From contig CP087563.1 in NCBI GenBank assembly GCA_020974905.1, positions 3,162,001 to 3,226,000 of the forward strand: a stretch of 64,000 nucleotides of DNA, written 5' to 3'. The DNA is from Planctomycetes bacterium syqfu (GTDB lineage: Bacteria > Planctomycetota > Phycisphaerae > Phycisphaerales > Phycisphaeraceae). The notes under the pieces were generated by a model. It was not told the DNA's origin, did no database searches, and saw only the letters and a program-made list of their open reading frames with translations. A program made the translations under genes and the position numbers. Of the stretch, positions 1 to 9,580 are shown piece by piece (the stretch's first letter is position 1; each line of letters opens with the position of its first letter).

Positions 1-2
1 AA

Positions 3-3000
3 TTAAAAACTGGCGAGTCGTTTCATGATGAAGTTACTGTTGAAGCAGCTGTTCGTAACGGCATCACCTCCGATGAAAAAGCATTGATTCAGTTCTTCAT
101 GAAATTGAGAAATTCCCGCCCGCCAGAATCTTTACAGCGAGCAATTTCAAAGTCCATCACTGATCGGTACTACGGCCTAGAGTCCCTTGCTCTTGCATCA
201 TTAGTTGAGCAATCAGCTCATACAAAAACAATCGAAGCGCTGCCAGATATTCCTGGTTACGCGATTTCGGCTCCTGAAAAGCTAGCTCTAGCACGTGCAT
301 GGTTGCGCTGCTGGACAGGTCCTGGCATTTGGTTTACTCATATGCCGCAGTATTGGTGGCAAATGGAGATACAGCCACATTCAGGTAAATTCAAAGATAT
401 AGAAGACCGACTAATCCGAGAGAAATCTGCCAAGCGAGTATTCGTCAAAGAATGGCTTCCTAAGTTGCTTAACATTTTTACCGAGCCATTTGGAGCAGGT
501 AAATATCGGATGAAAGGACGAGAATTATCTCTTTGGGTTGGTGGAGATTGGTCTTATTGTCAGGCCTGCCGAACTGCACAACGACCGTTCCCTGGACGCT
601 CTACCTGCATCAACTGCGGCCAAGACAAAGCACAGCCAATCGACCCAGACAATGATTCTGTTTTTGTTGCCCGCAAGGGCTACTACCGTGCGAGCACAAT
701 CAATGCGTTGCGAGAACCTCCAACTCCGCCGATGGCACTCATCGCAGCAGAGCACACCGCGCAACTAAACACTGCACAGTCACAGGATGTGTTTTCAAAG
801 GCTGAAGAAAACGAACTCTTGTTTCAGGATGTCGATCTTGGAGAGGACAGTACGGGGCGCGATCGACCAGCGGTCGATGTACTGTCATGTACCACCACAA
901 TGGAGGTGGGCATTGACATCGGGACGCTTTCCGGTGTGTCTCTGCGCAATATGCCGCCAGCACGCGCCAATTATCAGCAGCGTGCAGGACGCGCAGGACG
1001 CAGGGGGAATGCTGTAGCCACGGTGACTGCATTTGGCAGTGCCGATAGCCACGATGAACATTATTTCTCTCATCCTGACCAAATGATTCGCGGTGATGTG
1101 GACGACCCTACACTAACGCTTGCAAACCGTGAAATCGCTCGCCGTCATGTTACAGCGTATCTGTTGCAACGCTATCATCAGGATAAACTCCCAAACATCC
1201 AGCCTGAGGACCAACCCCATCTCTTCGCCGTTCTCGGAACAGTGTCTGATTTCAAAGACCCCAATTCTGTACTCAATCGCGCAAGTTTTGAATCATGGTT
1301 AACAACAAATGAAGCGGTTCTCAAAAACGAGGTTCTTGGGTGGCTTCCCGATGAAATACCGCAAACAGACCGACACAAGATGGTAAATGCGATTGTGGCA
1401 GAGACACTCCAACCCATTGATGCTGCTATCGAATACGCAGGAAATTCGTCGCCGACTCCTGAGAGTGGAACGGCCGCACCCACTCCGAATGTAGTAGCAG
1501 ATACTGATGTCCCGGAAGTGCCTGACGAGGAAGGCGAAGAACGCCCGGTTCATAATGAAACTAGCGAAAATTTACTCGACCGACTACTCTACAAAGGCGT
1601 GCTTCCCAGATACGCTTTTCCGACCGACGTATCGGCGTTTCATGTTTTTGATCCAGAACACTCGACAAAGTATCGCCCAGCATTCCGATTTAGTCCGTCT
1701 CAAGGATTACCGGCGGCTCTCTCCCAGTACGCTCCCGGTAAGGAAGTATGGATCGGCAACAAGCTATGGACTTCAGGAGCTATTTATTCACCTATTTCAA
1801 GCGATCGTTTCCGTGCATGGGAAAATCGCCGTTACTACTACGAATGCAGTCATTGCCATTACGCGCGCACTGTGCCCATCGCAGAAGGCACACGGCGTGA
1901 AGTGAAAGACTGTGAAGCTTGTGGTCGTGTTGGAACATTCGGCCCTGCCACATACTGGCTACGCCCCCCAGGTTTTGCCCACCCGGTGTTCAAGGAAGAA
2001 GGTACCACCCCCGATGACCAGCCAACTCGTAGCTATGCCACTCGCGCAAAACTCACTATGCCCACACCGCTTGACCAAAACAAGTGGATTACTCTTAATG
2101 ATCATCTTCATGTTCACAGTACGCGGCAACATCTTCTAGTTACAAATCGCGGGCCACGCGAAGAAGGCTATACATATTGCACAAAATGTGGGCTAATCGA
2201 ACCGACGGCACTTCCGAATGGTGTTGTTGGTGCAGCACACCGAAAACCATTTCCAGACCAGAATGAGCCCATGTGCAGTGGTGGTGGTGCTACGCGTGGC
2301 ATGGTGCTTGGCACTGATTTCATTAGTGACGTTCTTTTGATTTCACTATCCGTTGAAGCGCCACTTATGTTGATGCCTGGGCTGTTGGCGACGGATGTGG
2401 CACTGCGAACGATTAGCGAAGCTCTAACAAAAGCAGCCTGCCGCTGCCTTGAACTGGAACCGAACGAATTGCAGGCGGAATACCGACCTGCCCTTACACC
2501 AGCTGGTCGCGATGGCCGCGAAGCGGAAATCTATCTGTATGACACTCTTCCAGGCGGTGCAGGCTTCGCTCAACGAGTCGGCAAGCTTGGACTCGCGGTA
2601 TTTGAGGATGCGCTTCAGATACTCCAAAATTGTCCAGCAAACTGTGACCGCTCGTGCTATCGCTGCTTAAGAAGTTACAAAAACAAGTTTGAGCATGATC
2701 TTCTGGACCGCCATGTCGGCGCGAGTCTTCTTCGCTTCATCCTCCACGGTGAAATACCTGCCGTCACACCAGAGCGTTTAGAACGCTCCACGGACTTACT
2801 TTTCCACGACCTGGAGCGTCAAGGAGTTGAGGGCTTGACATTAACTCGGAATGCAATGGTATCAGTACCGGGACTGCCGAACGCGACAGCACCGATTCTT
2901 GCTGTGACATCGACGGGACGCCAAGTGGTCATCGGTTTACATGGACCGTTGACTCCGGACACATTTGATGACGCAACATTGATCCAATTGAAAGAGTTTT

Positions 3001-3092
3001 CATTATCGATTCCTATCGAGCCAGTGGATGAACTGGTGGTTCGTAGAAACCTTCCCAGCGCGACGACTAAATTGCTGTCAAAACTTGCATAG
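3..3092 (+). CDS. DUF1998-type superfamily II helicase, C-terminal part (runs off left edge)
   Basis: The frame is open from base 3, so the true start lies outside the window. What is visible is the second RecA-like helicase lobe and the C-terminal region of a large DNA/RNA helicase. A conserved segment around residues 290-335 carries MEVGIDIG and the arginine-finger motif QQRAGRAGRRG. Several zinc-ribbon-like Cys pairs follow (near residues 185-205, 615-640 and 715-755), and the C-terminal MZB/DUF1998 block has PGGAGFAQ and a Cys cluster (CPANCDRSCYRCLRSYKNK). The family includes MrfA-like repair helicases and the helicases of DISARM, Druantia and related defence systems. The nuclease gene begins 8 bp downstream, so the two are probably one operon. 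Family is clear; repair versus defence cannot be decided because the N-terminus and upstream genes are missing. Confidence 0.85.
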   Translation, partial: LKTGESFHDEVTVEAAVRNGITSDEKALIQFFMKLRNSRPPESLQRAISKSITDRYYGLESLALASLVEQSAHTKTIEALPDIPGYAISAPEKLALARAWLRCWTGPGIWFTHMPQYWWQMEIQPHSGKFKDIEDRLIREKSAKRVFVKEWLPKLLNIFTEPFGAGKYRMKGRELSLWVGGDWSYCQACRTAQRPFPGRSTCINCGQDKAQPIDPDNDSVFVARKGYYRASTINALREPPTPPMALIAAEHTAQLNTAQSQDVFSKAEENELLFQDVDLGEDSTGRDRPAVDVLSCTTTMEVGIDIGTLSGVSLRNMPPARANYQQRAGRAGRRGNAVATVTAFGSADSHDEHYFSHPDQMIRGDVDDPTLTLANREIARRHVTAYLLQRYHQDKLPNIQPEDQPHLFAVLGTVSDFKDPNSVLNRASFESWLTTNEAVLKNEVLGWLPDEIPQTDRHKMVNAIVAETLQPIDAAIEYAGNSSPTPESGTAAPTPNVVADTDVPEVPDEEGEERPVHNETSENLLDRLLYKGVLPRYAFPTDVSAFHVFDPEHSTKYRPAFRFSPSQGLPAALSQYAPGKEVWIGNKLWTSGAIYSPISSDRFRAWENRRYYYECSHCHYARTVPIAEGTRREVKDCEACGRVGTFGPATYWLRPPGFAHPVFKEEGTTPDDQPTRSYATRAKLTMPTPLDQNKWITLNDHLHVHSTRQHLLVTNRGPREEGYTYCTKCGLIEPTALPNGVVGAAHRKPFPDQNEPMCSGGGATRGMVLGTDFISDVLLISLSVEAPLMLMPGLLATDVALRTISEALTKAACRCLELEPNELQAEYRPALTPAGRDGREAEIYLYDTLPGGAGFAQRVGKLGLAVFEDALQILQNCPANCDRSCYRCLRSYKNKFEHDLLDRHVGASLLRFILHGEIPAVTPERLERSTDLLFHDLERQGVEGLTLTRNAMVSVPGLPNATAPILAVTSTGRQVVIGLHGPLTPDTFDDATLIQLKEFSLSIPIEPVDELVVRRNLPSATTKLLSKLA

Positions 3093-3100
3093 AAAGGGCT

Positions 3101-4333
3101 ATGGTGAACACACCAACACAACACTCAATGCCTTGGACTGCAACTCCTCCGACTTCGTGGCCTGACGCGCCTACTTATCTTACTTTTAGCACGCTGAAGG
3201 AGATAGAAGCCTGCCCCCGTCGGTGGGCTCTTTCCACAGCAAGTTATCCATCGCTATGGGATGGGCGTGGATATCCGTCCAAAGCTAACATCAAGGCAAT
3301 GGCCGGAACGGTCGTTCATACCGTGCTGGAAACACTCACCAAAGAATTGGTCGACGCAGGATGCGAGTCCGTATGTGACCCGTCCGCCATCACGGTTCTG
3401 CAACGACTTGAGGGGCTCTCACGTGTTATTGAAAAAGCAATTGATCAGGTTTGTTCGCATCTTGCAGCGAACCCACGAGCATTTCGGCTATCGGATTATT
3501 TCACCCGATCACTGAAATCGCAAATACCAGAACTGCGTAGTAGTGTCCAGACGATGCTGGCCAAGCGAACTCTTTTCGCAAAACCCAATTCCAGCAGTAC
3601 AATGCCCTTGCGGCACGAACGCGGCCCGCTGAGCCACGGCGTGTATTGCGAGTTAGAACTTCGCGTCCCTCATCTACAATGGAAGGGACGAGCCGATCTT
3701 CTGTCGTTAACTCCCGATACATGCGAAATTACAGATTTTAAGACAGGAGCACCATCTGAAGACCACGCGTTTCAACTACGGATTTATGCCGTTCTCTGGT
3801 ATCTCGATAAGACGCTCAATCCAACCTCGTCGTTAGCTACGCAACTCGCATTGGCATACGTGCAAGGCGATACAATGGTCCAGGCTCCAACAAAAGAAGA
3901 TATCGCGCAGTTTGAGGATGAACTTACGGCGCGGGGAGCAACTGCTCGTAAGATAATCACCGAGCATCCGCCTGAAGCGAAGCCCAGTGCTGAGCAATGT
4001 CGATTTTGTGGAGTTCGTCACTTATGTGATGTGTACTGGCAGCCAGATATTCAACAGCAGTTAGCAAATGAACATGACGACCATAGCAAAACCTTTGTCG
4101 ATGCAGAGGTGTCAGTCACAAAACAACACGGCCCGAAGAGTTGGGATATTTCGATTGTTTCAGATACTGATGAGGTACAAGGCCTTTTAAGAACCGCTGG
4201 CGATCTCGACGTACAACCGGGGCAGAGATTACGAGTACTTGACGCAGCCTTGAGCAAATACGATACAGGCACGAATAGCGTAATCTGTTTGACTATTGGT
4301 ACCTTTAGCGAGATCTATATTGTTTCACCATAA
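3101..4333 (+). CDS. PD-(D/E)XK nuclease, RecB/Cas4-like
   Basis: A 410-residue protein with the layout of RecB-family nucleases. The N-terminal motif FSTLKEIEACPRRWAL and AGTVVHTVLE are followed by the catalytic core GRADLLSLTP then EITDFKTG (D and E/K of the PD-(D/E)XK site, about residues 195-220). A Gln-containing helix (FQLRIYAVLWYL) follows, and the Cys-rich end EQCRFCGVRHLC resembles the iron-sulfur cluster region of Cas4/AddB-type nucleases. It starts 8 bp after the helicase stop and the purine-rich GAAAGGG lies before the ATG, so co-expression with the helicase is likely. The C-terminal ~90 residues after the Cys motif are unrecognised. A helicase-nuclease partnership acting on DNA ends is inferred. 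Confidence 0.8.
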   Translation: MVNTPTQHSMPWTATPPTSWPDAPTYLTFSTLKEIEACPRRWALSTASYPSLWDGRGYPSKANIKAMAGTVVHTVLETLTKELVDAGCESVCDPSAITVLQRLEGLSRVIEKAIDQVCSHLAANPRAFRLSDYFTRSLKSQIPELRSSVQTMLAKRTLFAKPNSSSTMPLRHERGPLSHGVYCELELRVPHLQWKGRADLLSLTPDTCEITDFKTGAPSEDHAFQLRIYAVLWYLDKTLNPTSSLATQLALAYVQGDTMVQAPTKEDIAQFEDELTARGATARKIITEHPPEAKPSAEQCRFCGVRHLCDVYWQPDIQQQLANEHDDHSKTFVDAEVSVTKQHGPKSWDISIVSDTDEVQGLLRTAGDLDVQPGQRLRVLDAALSKYDTGTNSVICLTIGTFSEIYIVSP

Positions 4334-4417
4334 TTCTTATATTTTCTTTAAATGTCAATCTACGCAACTTTAATATATTCGATTCCCATCAAATAACTTG
4401 CAACAAAAACTGTTTTA

Positions 4418-5005
4418 TCAACCATCTGAATTATTTTTCGCACCAATGATCCCACTGATATCAATTCTCATCTCACGAGGTGAGTAACGCCCATCACGCT
4501 CATTAATGACACCTAAATCGTACAATGATTCGCAAATACGTGATGTGTCCTTCTCCTCAAGAGACAAGACTTTGGCAATAGAATTTACAGTTACACCATT
4601 CTGGTCATCTGAAGACCTATAGATTTGATCAAGAACAGCAGCATGATTTTTATCAAAGGACTTAACATCCCCCGCAATCGCACGAAGTTCAACAAGAGCC
4701 CAGAAAACACCCGCAATAATCGCAGGCCTATTAGCTAGCCCTCCAGCAGTAATCGCCCAAGTGCCACTGGTTGCAAATCGTGCCAAGTCAATACCTTTTA
4801 TACGTCTCACTACCCGTGCGCCACCCTTTCCACTGGCCAGCAATATTGTCATGTCTTGTATGTGATCATGGAAAGCATCATCCACCAACTCAGATTTCAC
4901 ATTGTATTGATCAGCAATTACATTTTCTAAAAATTGACTTTTGACGCTGATTGCCATCTCCCGCTCAGCCTGCTGCATCCATTCCCACATGTCACTATAC
5001 CCCAT
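4418..5005 (-). CDS. Unrecognised protein with possible C-terminal winged helix
   Basis: 195 residues. I do not recognise the family. The middle holds a hydrophobic Gly/Ala-rich stretch (about residues 80-110) that could be buried or membrane-associated. The C-terminal 60 residues (VTVNSIAKVLSLEEKDTSRI ... LYDLGVINERDGRYS) read like a winged helix-turn-helix. Its ATG overlaps the end of the upstream 428-residue gene by 11 bp, which points to translational coupling and a joint function. It converges on the helicase-nuclease pair. Base composition is AT-richer than in the prophage to the right, as for all genes in the first 6 kb. Confidence 0.55.
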   Translation of the reverse strand: MGYSDMWEWMQQAEREMAISVKSQFLENVIADQYNVKSELVDDAFHDHIQDMTILLASGKGGARVVRRIKGIDLARFATSGTWAITAGGLANRPAIIAGVFWALVELRAIAGDVKSFDKNHAAVLDQIYRSSDDQNGVTVNSIAKVLSLEEKDTSRICESLYDLGVINERDGRYSPREMRIDISGIIGAKNNSDG

Positions 5006-6281
5006 GATAATTACAAGAAGTTATATAGCTATCAATCTGATAATCAGACAGATCACTCATTCGATTCCGTCTCTTCGTCATAACAAGATCACGTACATAT
5101 GATGGCCCCTTGTTTAGAATTTCGATTCGCCCGTCGATATAGTCACTCACTGTTCGATCGATATTTCGAATGGCAAGAGCGTAACTTTTTGTTCCATATA
5201 ACCATCGTGACAAAAAATCATAAGTTTCATATCTACGTTCACTATACTCATCTTTCTGTTGTGATGCATATCGGTCTAGCGCATAATTAAGCCAGACAAT
5301 ATCTTTATAGTTTTGGTCACTTATTTTGCCGGGCCAAAGCTGTGATTCGAGGGAGTTACAGGTAATATTCTTCCCTGCAAAGCCTGCTCCGGGATCAAAA
5401 GAAACCACGCGCCCATCAGGAGCAAAGGTCTTGATTCCCGGTTTGGCGGCATGTCGCCAAAAACCAAACAATCCGTTCCAAGCAAGTGGAATGGTAAAAT
5501 GGCACAGTTGGGACGGGGAGACAAGACGTGCAATCAAAAATGGAGCAGTATGAAGAGATGGTAAAGCATGTCGTCTGAGAAACGCAACAAGCGCCATCTC
5601 CTTACAAAACCGACCATGTGTATTCACGTAAGACTTGACAGGACCATCAATGATCCCCATGCCGCGCGTCAGCAGCCGCCAAAGCGCAACTGGACTGGTA
5701 TATAGCTTTTGGATATCTGCAAGGGTCAAATGATCACATCGTAGACAAAAAGCCGCTGGTAAGCGGTCGGCTGTATTACCCAGATTGACTGACGGGGGAG
5801 CCTCGCGTGCCAGACGATATTCTTCTAGTACAGTCATTTGCTGACGTATGACAATCGTATCGGCTTTGATAGAAACAATTGCACTAAGCGTTTTACTACT
5901 ATAATCACACATAGAGACTGCCCGCGTACAAGACACGCGACTTGCGGTCAATGCCCAGTTGACATACAACCAGAAAATAGACCGTAAAAGGCTTGTATGA
6001 TGTGCAGACTCGTGGAGTAGATCAGCATCCGCAGAGCGAATTTCTTCCTCAAATGCAGTCTGCATTTCATCGAAAATCATTTGATCATTGGTATTCAACC
6101 GGCCGGCATCTACCACAGTGAACCGTTGGATATCAGCAGGGGTCATAACCGAGAACGCTGAGGCCGGGAGAGCAATGTAACGAAAGCGGTACATCGCCCG
6201 AATTTCGTCTGAGTCCGCGTCATAAAAGCATAGTCCATCGGGCAGAACATCCGATAAACTTGGGGCTTTAAGCAGTATCAT
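4995..6281 (-). CDS. Unrecognised 428-residue protein
   Basis: No family recognised. The frame is open from an ATG at 6350, but the ATG at 6281 has a GGGGG purine run at a suitable distance and is preferred; the longer start would add 23 residues. The protein is soluble-looking and mixed alpha/beta, with two Cys near the middle (FCLRCDHLTL) and basic residues near the C-terminus (VMTKRRNR). The next gene overlaps it by 11 bp. The pair lies between a helicase-nuclease module and the integrated prophage and may belong to a defence or accessory module, which is inference from position only. Confidence 0.55.
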   Translation of the reverse strand: MILLKAPSLSDVLPDGLCFYDADSDEIRAMYRFRYIALPASAFSVMTPADIQRFTVVDAGRLNTNDQMIFDEMQTAFEEEIRSADADLLHESAHHTSLLRSIFWLYVNWALTASRVSCTRAVSMCDYSSKTLSAIVSIKADTIVIRQQMTVLEEYRLAREAPPSVNLGNTADRLPAAFCLRCDHLTLADIQKLYTSPVALWRLLTRGMGIIDGPVKSYVNTHGRFCKEMALVAFLRRHALPSLHTAPFLIARLVSPSQLCHFTIPLAWNGLFGFWRHAAKPGIKTFAPDGRVVSFDPGAGFAGKNITCNSLESQLWPGKISDQNYKDIVWLNYALDRYASQQKDEYSERRYETYDFLSRWLYGTKSYALAIRNIDRTVSDYIDGRIEILNKGPSYVRDLVMTKRRNRMSDLSDYQIDSYITSCNYHGV

Positions 6282-6627
6282 GATGCCCCCTGACTCACTC
6301 TGGTTACGTCGCACAAAAACGGGAGAACGCCCCCCAGTTGCCAATATCATTTTCCAACTGAGGTATTCCTTGTCAATGTCTTAATCTGCCAGGTAAAAAC
6401 AAGCTCGTTCACGAAAGACATATAGGCTTATTTGCATCCAAAAATTCTTAACAATCATTCTGCCTAGGATATACCCTACTCACCCGCAAAATCTCGCCGG
6501 ATTGGAACCCTAACCGCGCATAAAAAAGGCCCAGCATTTCCGAAGAAAAGTACCGAGCCATTCCGGGGGCTGTGTTATGTCATTCAATGTATCTGTCCTA
6601 CCTGCCCATGTAAAGCCCCCAATACCC
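6282..6627. other. Intergenic region at the left prophage edge
   Basis: This is the likely place for the left attachment site, between the accessory gene pair and the 3' end of the integrase gene. I compared it by eye with the right edge (40156-40552) and found no convincing shared core. One copy of the TTCCGGGGG motif is at 6561-6569. No tRNA gene could be folded here. Confidence 0.3.
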
Positions 6628-8034
6628 TCATCCCTTGAGAGCAAAATCCGGCAGCGCATTGACCGCCCCATTGACGTCCAGCAAGGCCGGATCGGTGTAG
6701 AAATTGGTGGTCAACTCGATCCGACTGTGCCGCATGGCAGCCTGGGCGACGCGGGGATGGACACCAGCGACGGCCAGGTGAGTGCCGAAGGTGGTGCGTA
6801 GAGCGTGGATGTCGACGACTCGGCCACGAGCGTCGTTTTTTGAGATTCCTGCTGCATGGCAATCTGCATCAAAGACACGAATGCCAGGCGGGTTGTCGAA
6901 CAATAACGTCTTGTAGCCTTGCTTGCTACGATGTTCGAGGTGTTGCCTTATCTTTTCAACCACATCAGCTCTCAATGGCAACCGACTCTCCTTACCGCTC
7001 TTGGATTGGTTGGCATAGAGTTCAAAGTACGGCATGGGTTGAACATCCAGGAACAACTGGCCATGTGTTAAGCTGCGCAGTTCCTTGTGACGCAGGCCAG
7101 TGGAGACGGCCATCAGGTAGAACAGGGCGCGTTCCCGGCCAAGGCGTTCGAGCTTCTTGAGATGGGTTGGCTTGAGTTTGGACAGGCCGCGTTCGTAACA
7201 GGCGTCGAGATTCTGCTGCGTGATGGTTTCGTATTTCCAGGTTTGACGGCCTCTGCGTTTGGACTTGGGAATCTCCACTTTGCCTCTGCCCCACTCGGCA
7301 ATGGGGCGTAGTGTTGTGGCTCGGAGCAGGTTGCCGACTTCTTCAATCGTCAGGGCTCTACGGATGTGGCGACGATCACTGGCGCGATCGGCTTTCTGCA
7401 CCATGGTGAGTGGATTGGTGACGATGCGTTGTTCTCTGACGAGCCAGTTGCAGAACGCATGCATCGAGATCACGTATTCGTTGCGCGTGGCAGCGGCCAT
7501 GTCTTTGTCTTCAGCTTTGCTGAGCCAACGGTTCATCGCATCGCTGGTGATGTCAGACAGTTTCTTGATCTTCAAGTCTTCAACCAAACGGTTGAGTCGA
7601 CACTTCACATTCTTGCGATAGTTCTCTGAGACTTTACGGCCACGCACACGTTTGATCTTCAGGTGCTCCAGATATTTTTCGATGTGATCGGTGATCGCAG
7701 CCTTGCTGTGTTCAGCGACTTCGATTTCCTGAGGCGTGATGAACCCGGCACGAATCTTCTCCTGTTCGGCAAGGACATCGGAGAGCACGCGCTGGGCAGC
7801 CTGCTCATCGCGACAGCCGGTGGAGATGCGTTTATCGTTGCCTGCATGATCGGTATAGCGAGCATACCAGACTTCCGAGACGTACATCATACGCTTGCCG
7901 TCTTCAGCTAAGGGTGCCGTCTTGAGCTTGCCGTGTTTCGTGCGCCATTGGACGACGGGTTTGTTGCGTCGGGTAACGATTTCAGCACCAGCAGGCATAG
8001 GGATCGGGTAGGTTTTCTTATACAGGTTGGCCAT
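6628..8034 (-). CDS. int: Tyrosine recombinase/integrase
   Basis: 468 residues, normal length for a phage integrase. The N-terminal ~75 residues hold an arm-type binding region (VWYARYTDHAGNDKRISTGC). A SAM-like core-binding domain follows (about 105-215), then the catalytic domain. The active-site residues are visible: Arg in STGLRHKELRSLT, His-x-x-Arg in DIHALRTTFGTHLA, His in AMRHSRIELT and the nucleophile Tyr in TNFYTD. It catalyses site-specific integration and excision of the prophage. It sits at the left end beside the excisionase gene, as expected for an integration module. Confidence 0.93.
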   Translation of the reverse strand: MANLYKKTYPIPMPAGAEIVTRRNKPVVQWRTKHGKLKTAPLAEDGKRMMYVSEVWYARYTDHAGNDKRISTGCRDEQAAQRVLSDVLAEQEKIRAGFITPQEIEVAEHSKAAITDHIEKYLEHLKIKRVRGRKVSENYRKNVKCRLNRLVEDLKIKKLSDITSDAMNRWLSKAEDKDMAAATRNEYVISMHAFCNWLVREQRIVTNPLTMVQKADRASDRRHIRRALTIEEVGNLLRATTLRPIAEWGRGKVEIPKSKRRGRQTWKYETITQQNLDACYERGLSKLKPTHLKKLERLGRERALFYLMAVSTGLRHKELRSLTHGQLFLDVQPMPYFELYANQSKSGKESRLPLRADVVEKIRQHLEHRSKQGYKTLLFDNPPGIRVFDADCHAAGISKNDARGRVVDIHALRTTFGTHLAVAGVHPRVAQAAMRHSRIELTTNFYTDPALLDVNGAVNALPDFALKG

Positions 8035-8159
8035 GGTTTTTTACGCAAGCCTTTCACTAAAAGTGTCGCGTTGTTGTGACACCATTCATCCTCAAATCCG
8101 CTTAAACATCAAGGCATCATCCGCGATGATTTGACTTATTTTTGAGGGGTTTCCGGGGC

Positions 8160-8399
8160 TCAACGCTTACGGGGGCGGACTGGCGGGCAACCGGCGTTGA
8201 TCCACTTTTCGATAACAGTGCGATTCCAACGAACCAACATACCCAGACGCACGGGCGGTGGCATACGTTTGGTGTCGCAAAGGCGATAGACATGACGCGA
8301 ACTACAATTGAGCATCGCGGCAACTTGATCCACGGTGAGCAGCACGGAGGACGGCATGGCATCAGCAGATGAATCGATAACAGTGGTTTGGGTGATCAA
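8160..8399 (-). CDS. Excisionase/AlpA-like helix-turn-helix protein
   Basis: A small protein (79 residues from TTG at 8399) with the MerR-like HTH of excisionases: LLTVDQVAAMLNCSSRHVYR, then VRLGMLVRWNRTVIEKWI. The TTG at 8399 is chosen because AGGAG lies 6 bp upstream; an in-frame TTG at 8405 lies too close to that site. It probably binds att DNA to direct excision with the adjacent integrase, or regulates that operon. Confidence 0.75.
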   Translation of the reverse strand: MITQTTVIDSSADAMPSSVLLTVDQVAAMLNCSSRHVYRLCDTKRMPPPVRLGMLVRWNRTVIEKWINAGCPPVRPRKR

Positions 8400-8437
8400 G
8401 AACAACTCCTTCTATATAGATACGGTGACAAGAAGAT

Positions 8438-8794
8438 TCACAGGGCTTGCAACAACCATCGCCACCAGACGCGTGGCAGGCCACACCAACCGGCGCGGTT
8501 CATTGTGGCCATACGGGACTTGCAACTGGTGCAGGGACGCAGCAAGCCAAAAGTGGTGACCTGGATGAACATGGATAGCCATGTGCCTGGCGGCAGGATC
8601 CGACTGGGCCTCGGCGCGGGAACGTCAGCCCATTTGCCCAATGGACACTTGGATGCAGGCGTGCTTGTGCGGGATTTGAGATCGGCACCGTCGATATCGC
8701 AGTTACATTTACGATCTGGATGGGACAGGCACGCAACTGCGTGTTCGCATTGACGGCATATTGATCGACGTGTGGTGATGAAGTCGGTGGGCAT
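8438..8794 (-). CDS. Small cysteine-rich phage protein
   Basis: 118 residues. The N-terminal half holds CRQCEHAVAC, CNC and CPLGKW, a spacing that suggests a small zinc-binding fold. The C-terminal half is rich in Trp and Arg and is less convincing, so the true end of the fold is uncertain. It lies 12 bp after the preceding Cys-rich virion-type gene and reads in the same direction as the tail genes, so it is probably a late gene. Function unknown. Confidence 0.5.
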   Translation of the reverse strand: MPTDFITTRRSICRQCEHAVACLSHPDRKCNCDIDGADLKSRTSTPASKCPLGKWADVPAPRPSRILPPGTWLSMFIQVTTFGLLRPCTSCKSRMATMNRAGWCGLPRVWWRWLLQAL

Positions 8795-8806
8795 GAATAA
8801 GAGCTC

Positions 8807-9580
8807 CTATATGCCGGGGGTTGGATCGGAACAACTGCCATCGCCATTGGAATCGCCGACGATGCAGTTGCCTTGTTCGTCCATACAACTCGTTTCGTCG
8901 AGGACTTCGATTTGCAGTTGGACACGGGCGGGGTTGTCGTAGACGTTCCAGACGTTGGTGCAGATGCTGTGGTTGTGTAGTTCGTCGCTGAGGATTGATG
9001 CACTGCGGCAACTTCCGGGGGTTGAAGGAATGCAGGCAGCGAAGATGCGCCCGCATGTGTCATCCGAATCCTCGTTGGCATAACCATCGACAGTGACATA
9101 CCAACGTGTGGTGCCATCGCCATCGCAACCGGCGAGTACCATCGCATTGACGTAACTGCCACAGGTCGCCCCCGAAAGTTCAATACCATAGCCTTGCCAA
9201 CGCGGGCCGGTGATCGTGTTGCTTTCGCAGTTGGGTTGGGGGTGGCCACCGATCATGCCGGAGTGACCGCAGCCTGGGCAATATGGTGGGTTCCACGCGC
9301 CACAGTTAAATGGGATCTCGATGGTGTTGCCCATGAAGGCCGGATCAGTGCAGCAGCAACGATCCTGTTCGTTGCCGTAGTCGATCAATTGCCATGTGAT
9401 GCGTATGCGCGATTGATTGCTGAAGCAACATGGCCCACAGGCACACGCGTTGGCCAAGACCGGTTCCTGACCGCAGCATTTGCCACAGATCATAAACTCA
9501 CCCCCGGAAGTTAAACCAAACCCACCTTCTCCTTCATTCCGGGGGCGCGGGTCGATGTCGAATTCACCGTTACTCCCCAT
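8807..9580 (-). CDS. Cysteine-rich putative virion/tail protein
   Basis: 257 residues from ATG at 9580, which overlaps the stop of the upstream gene by 11 bp; the open frame extends further upstream but would overlap that gene extensively. About 25 Cys residues are spread over the length, many in pairs or triplets (ICGKCCGQ, CACGPCC, DRCCCTDP, CPGCGHS). This is unusual for a cytoplasmic protein and suggests metal binding or a disulfide-stabilised surface protein. It lies downstream of the tape measure and other tail genes, so a tail tip or adsorption role is possible. No family recognised. Three TTCCGGGGG motifs fall in or beside its coding sequence. Confidence 0.65.
   Translation of the reverse strand: MGSNGEFDIDPRPRNEGEGGFGLTSGGEFMICGKCCGQEPVLANACACGPCCFSNQSRIRITWQLIDYGNEQDRCCCTDPAFMGNTIEIPFNCGAWNPPYCPGCGHSGMIGGHPQPNCESNTITGPRWQGYGIELSGATCGSYVNAMVLAGCDGDGTTRWYVTVDGYANEDSDDTCGRIFAACIPSTPGSCRSASILSDELHNHSICTNVWNVYDNPARVQLQIEVLDETSCMDEQGNCIVGDSNGDGSCSDPTPGI

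Noticed and set aside
6480-6530. Possible tRNA T-arm (GGTTCCAATCC on the minus strand) as an attachment site in a tRNA gene
   Set aside because: The T-loop has C at the purine position and no acceptor, anticodon or D-arm can be folded around it.
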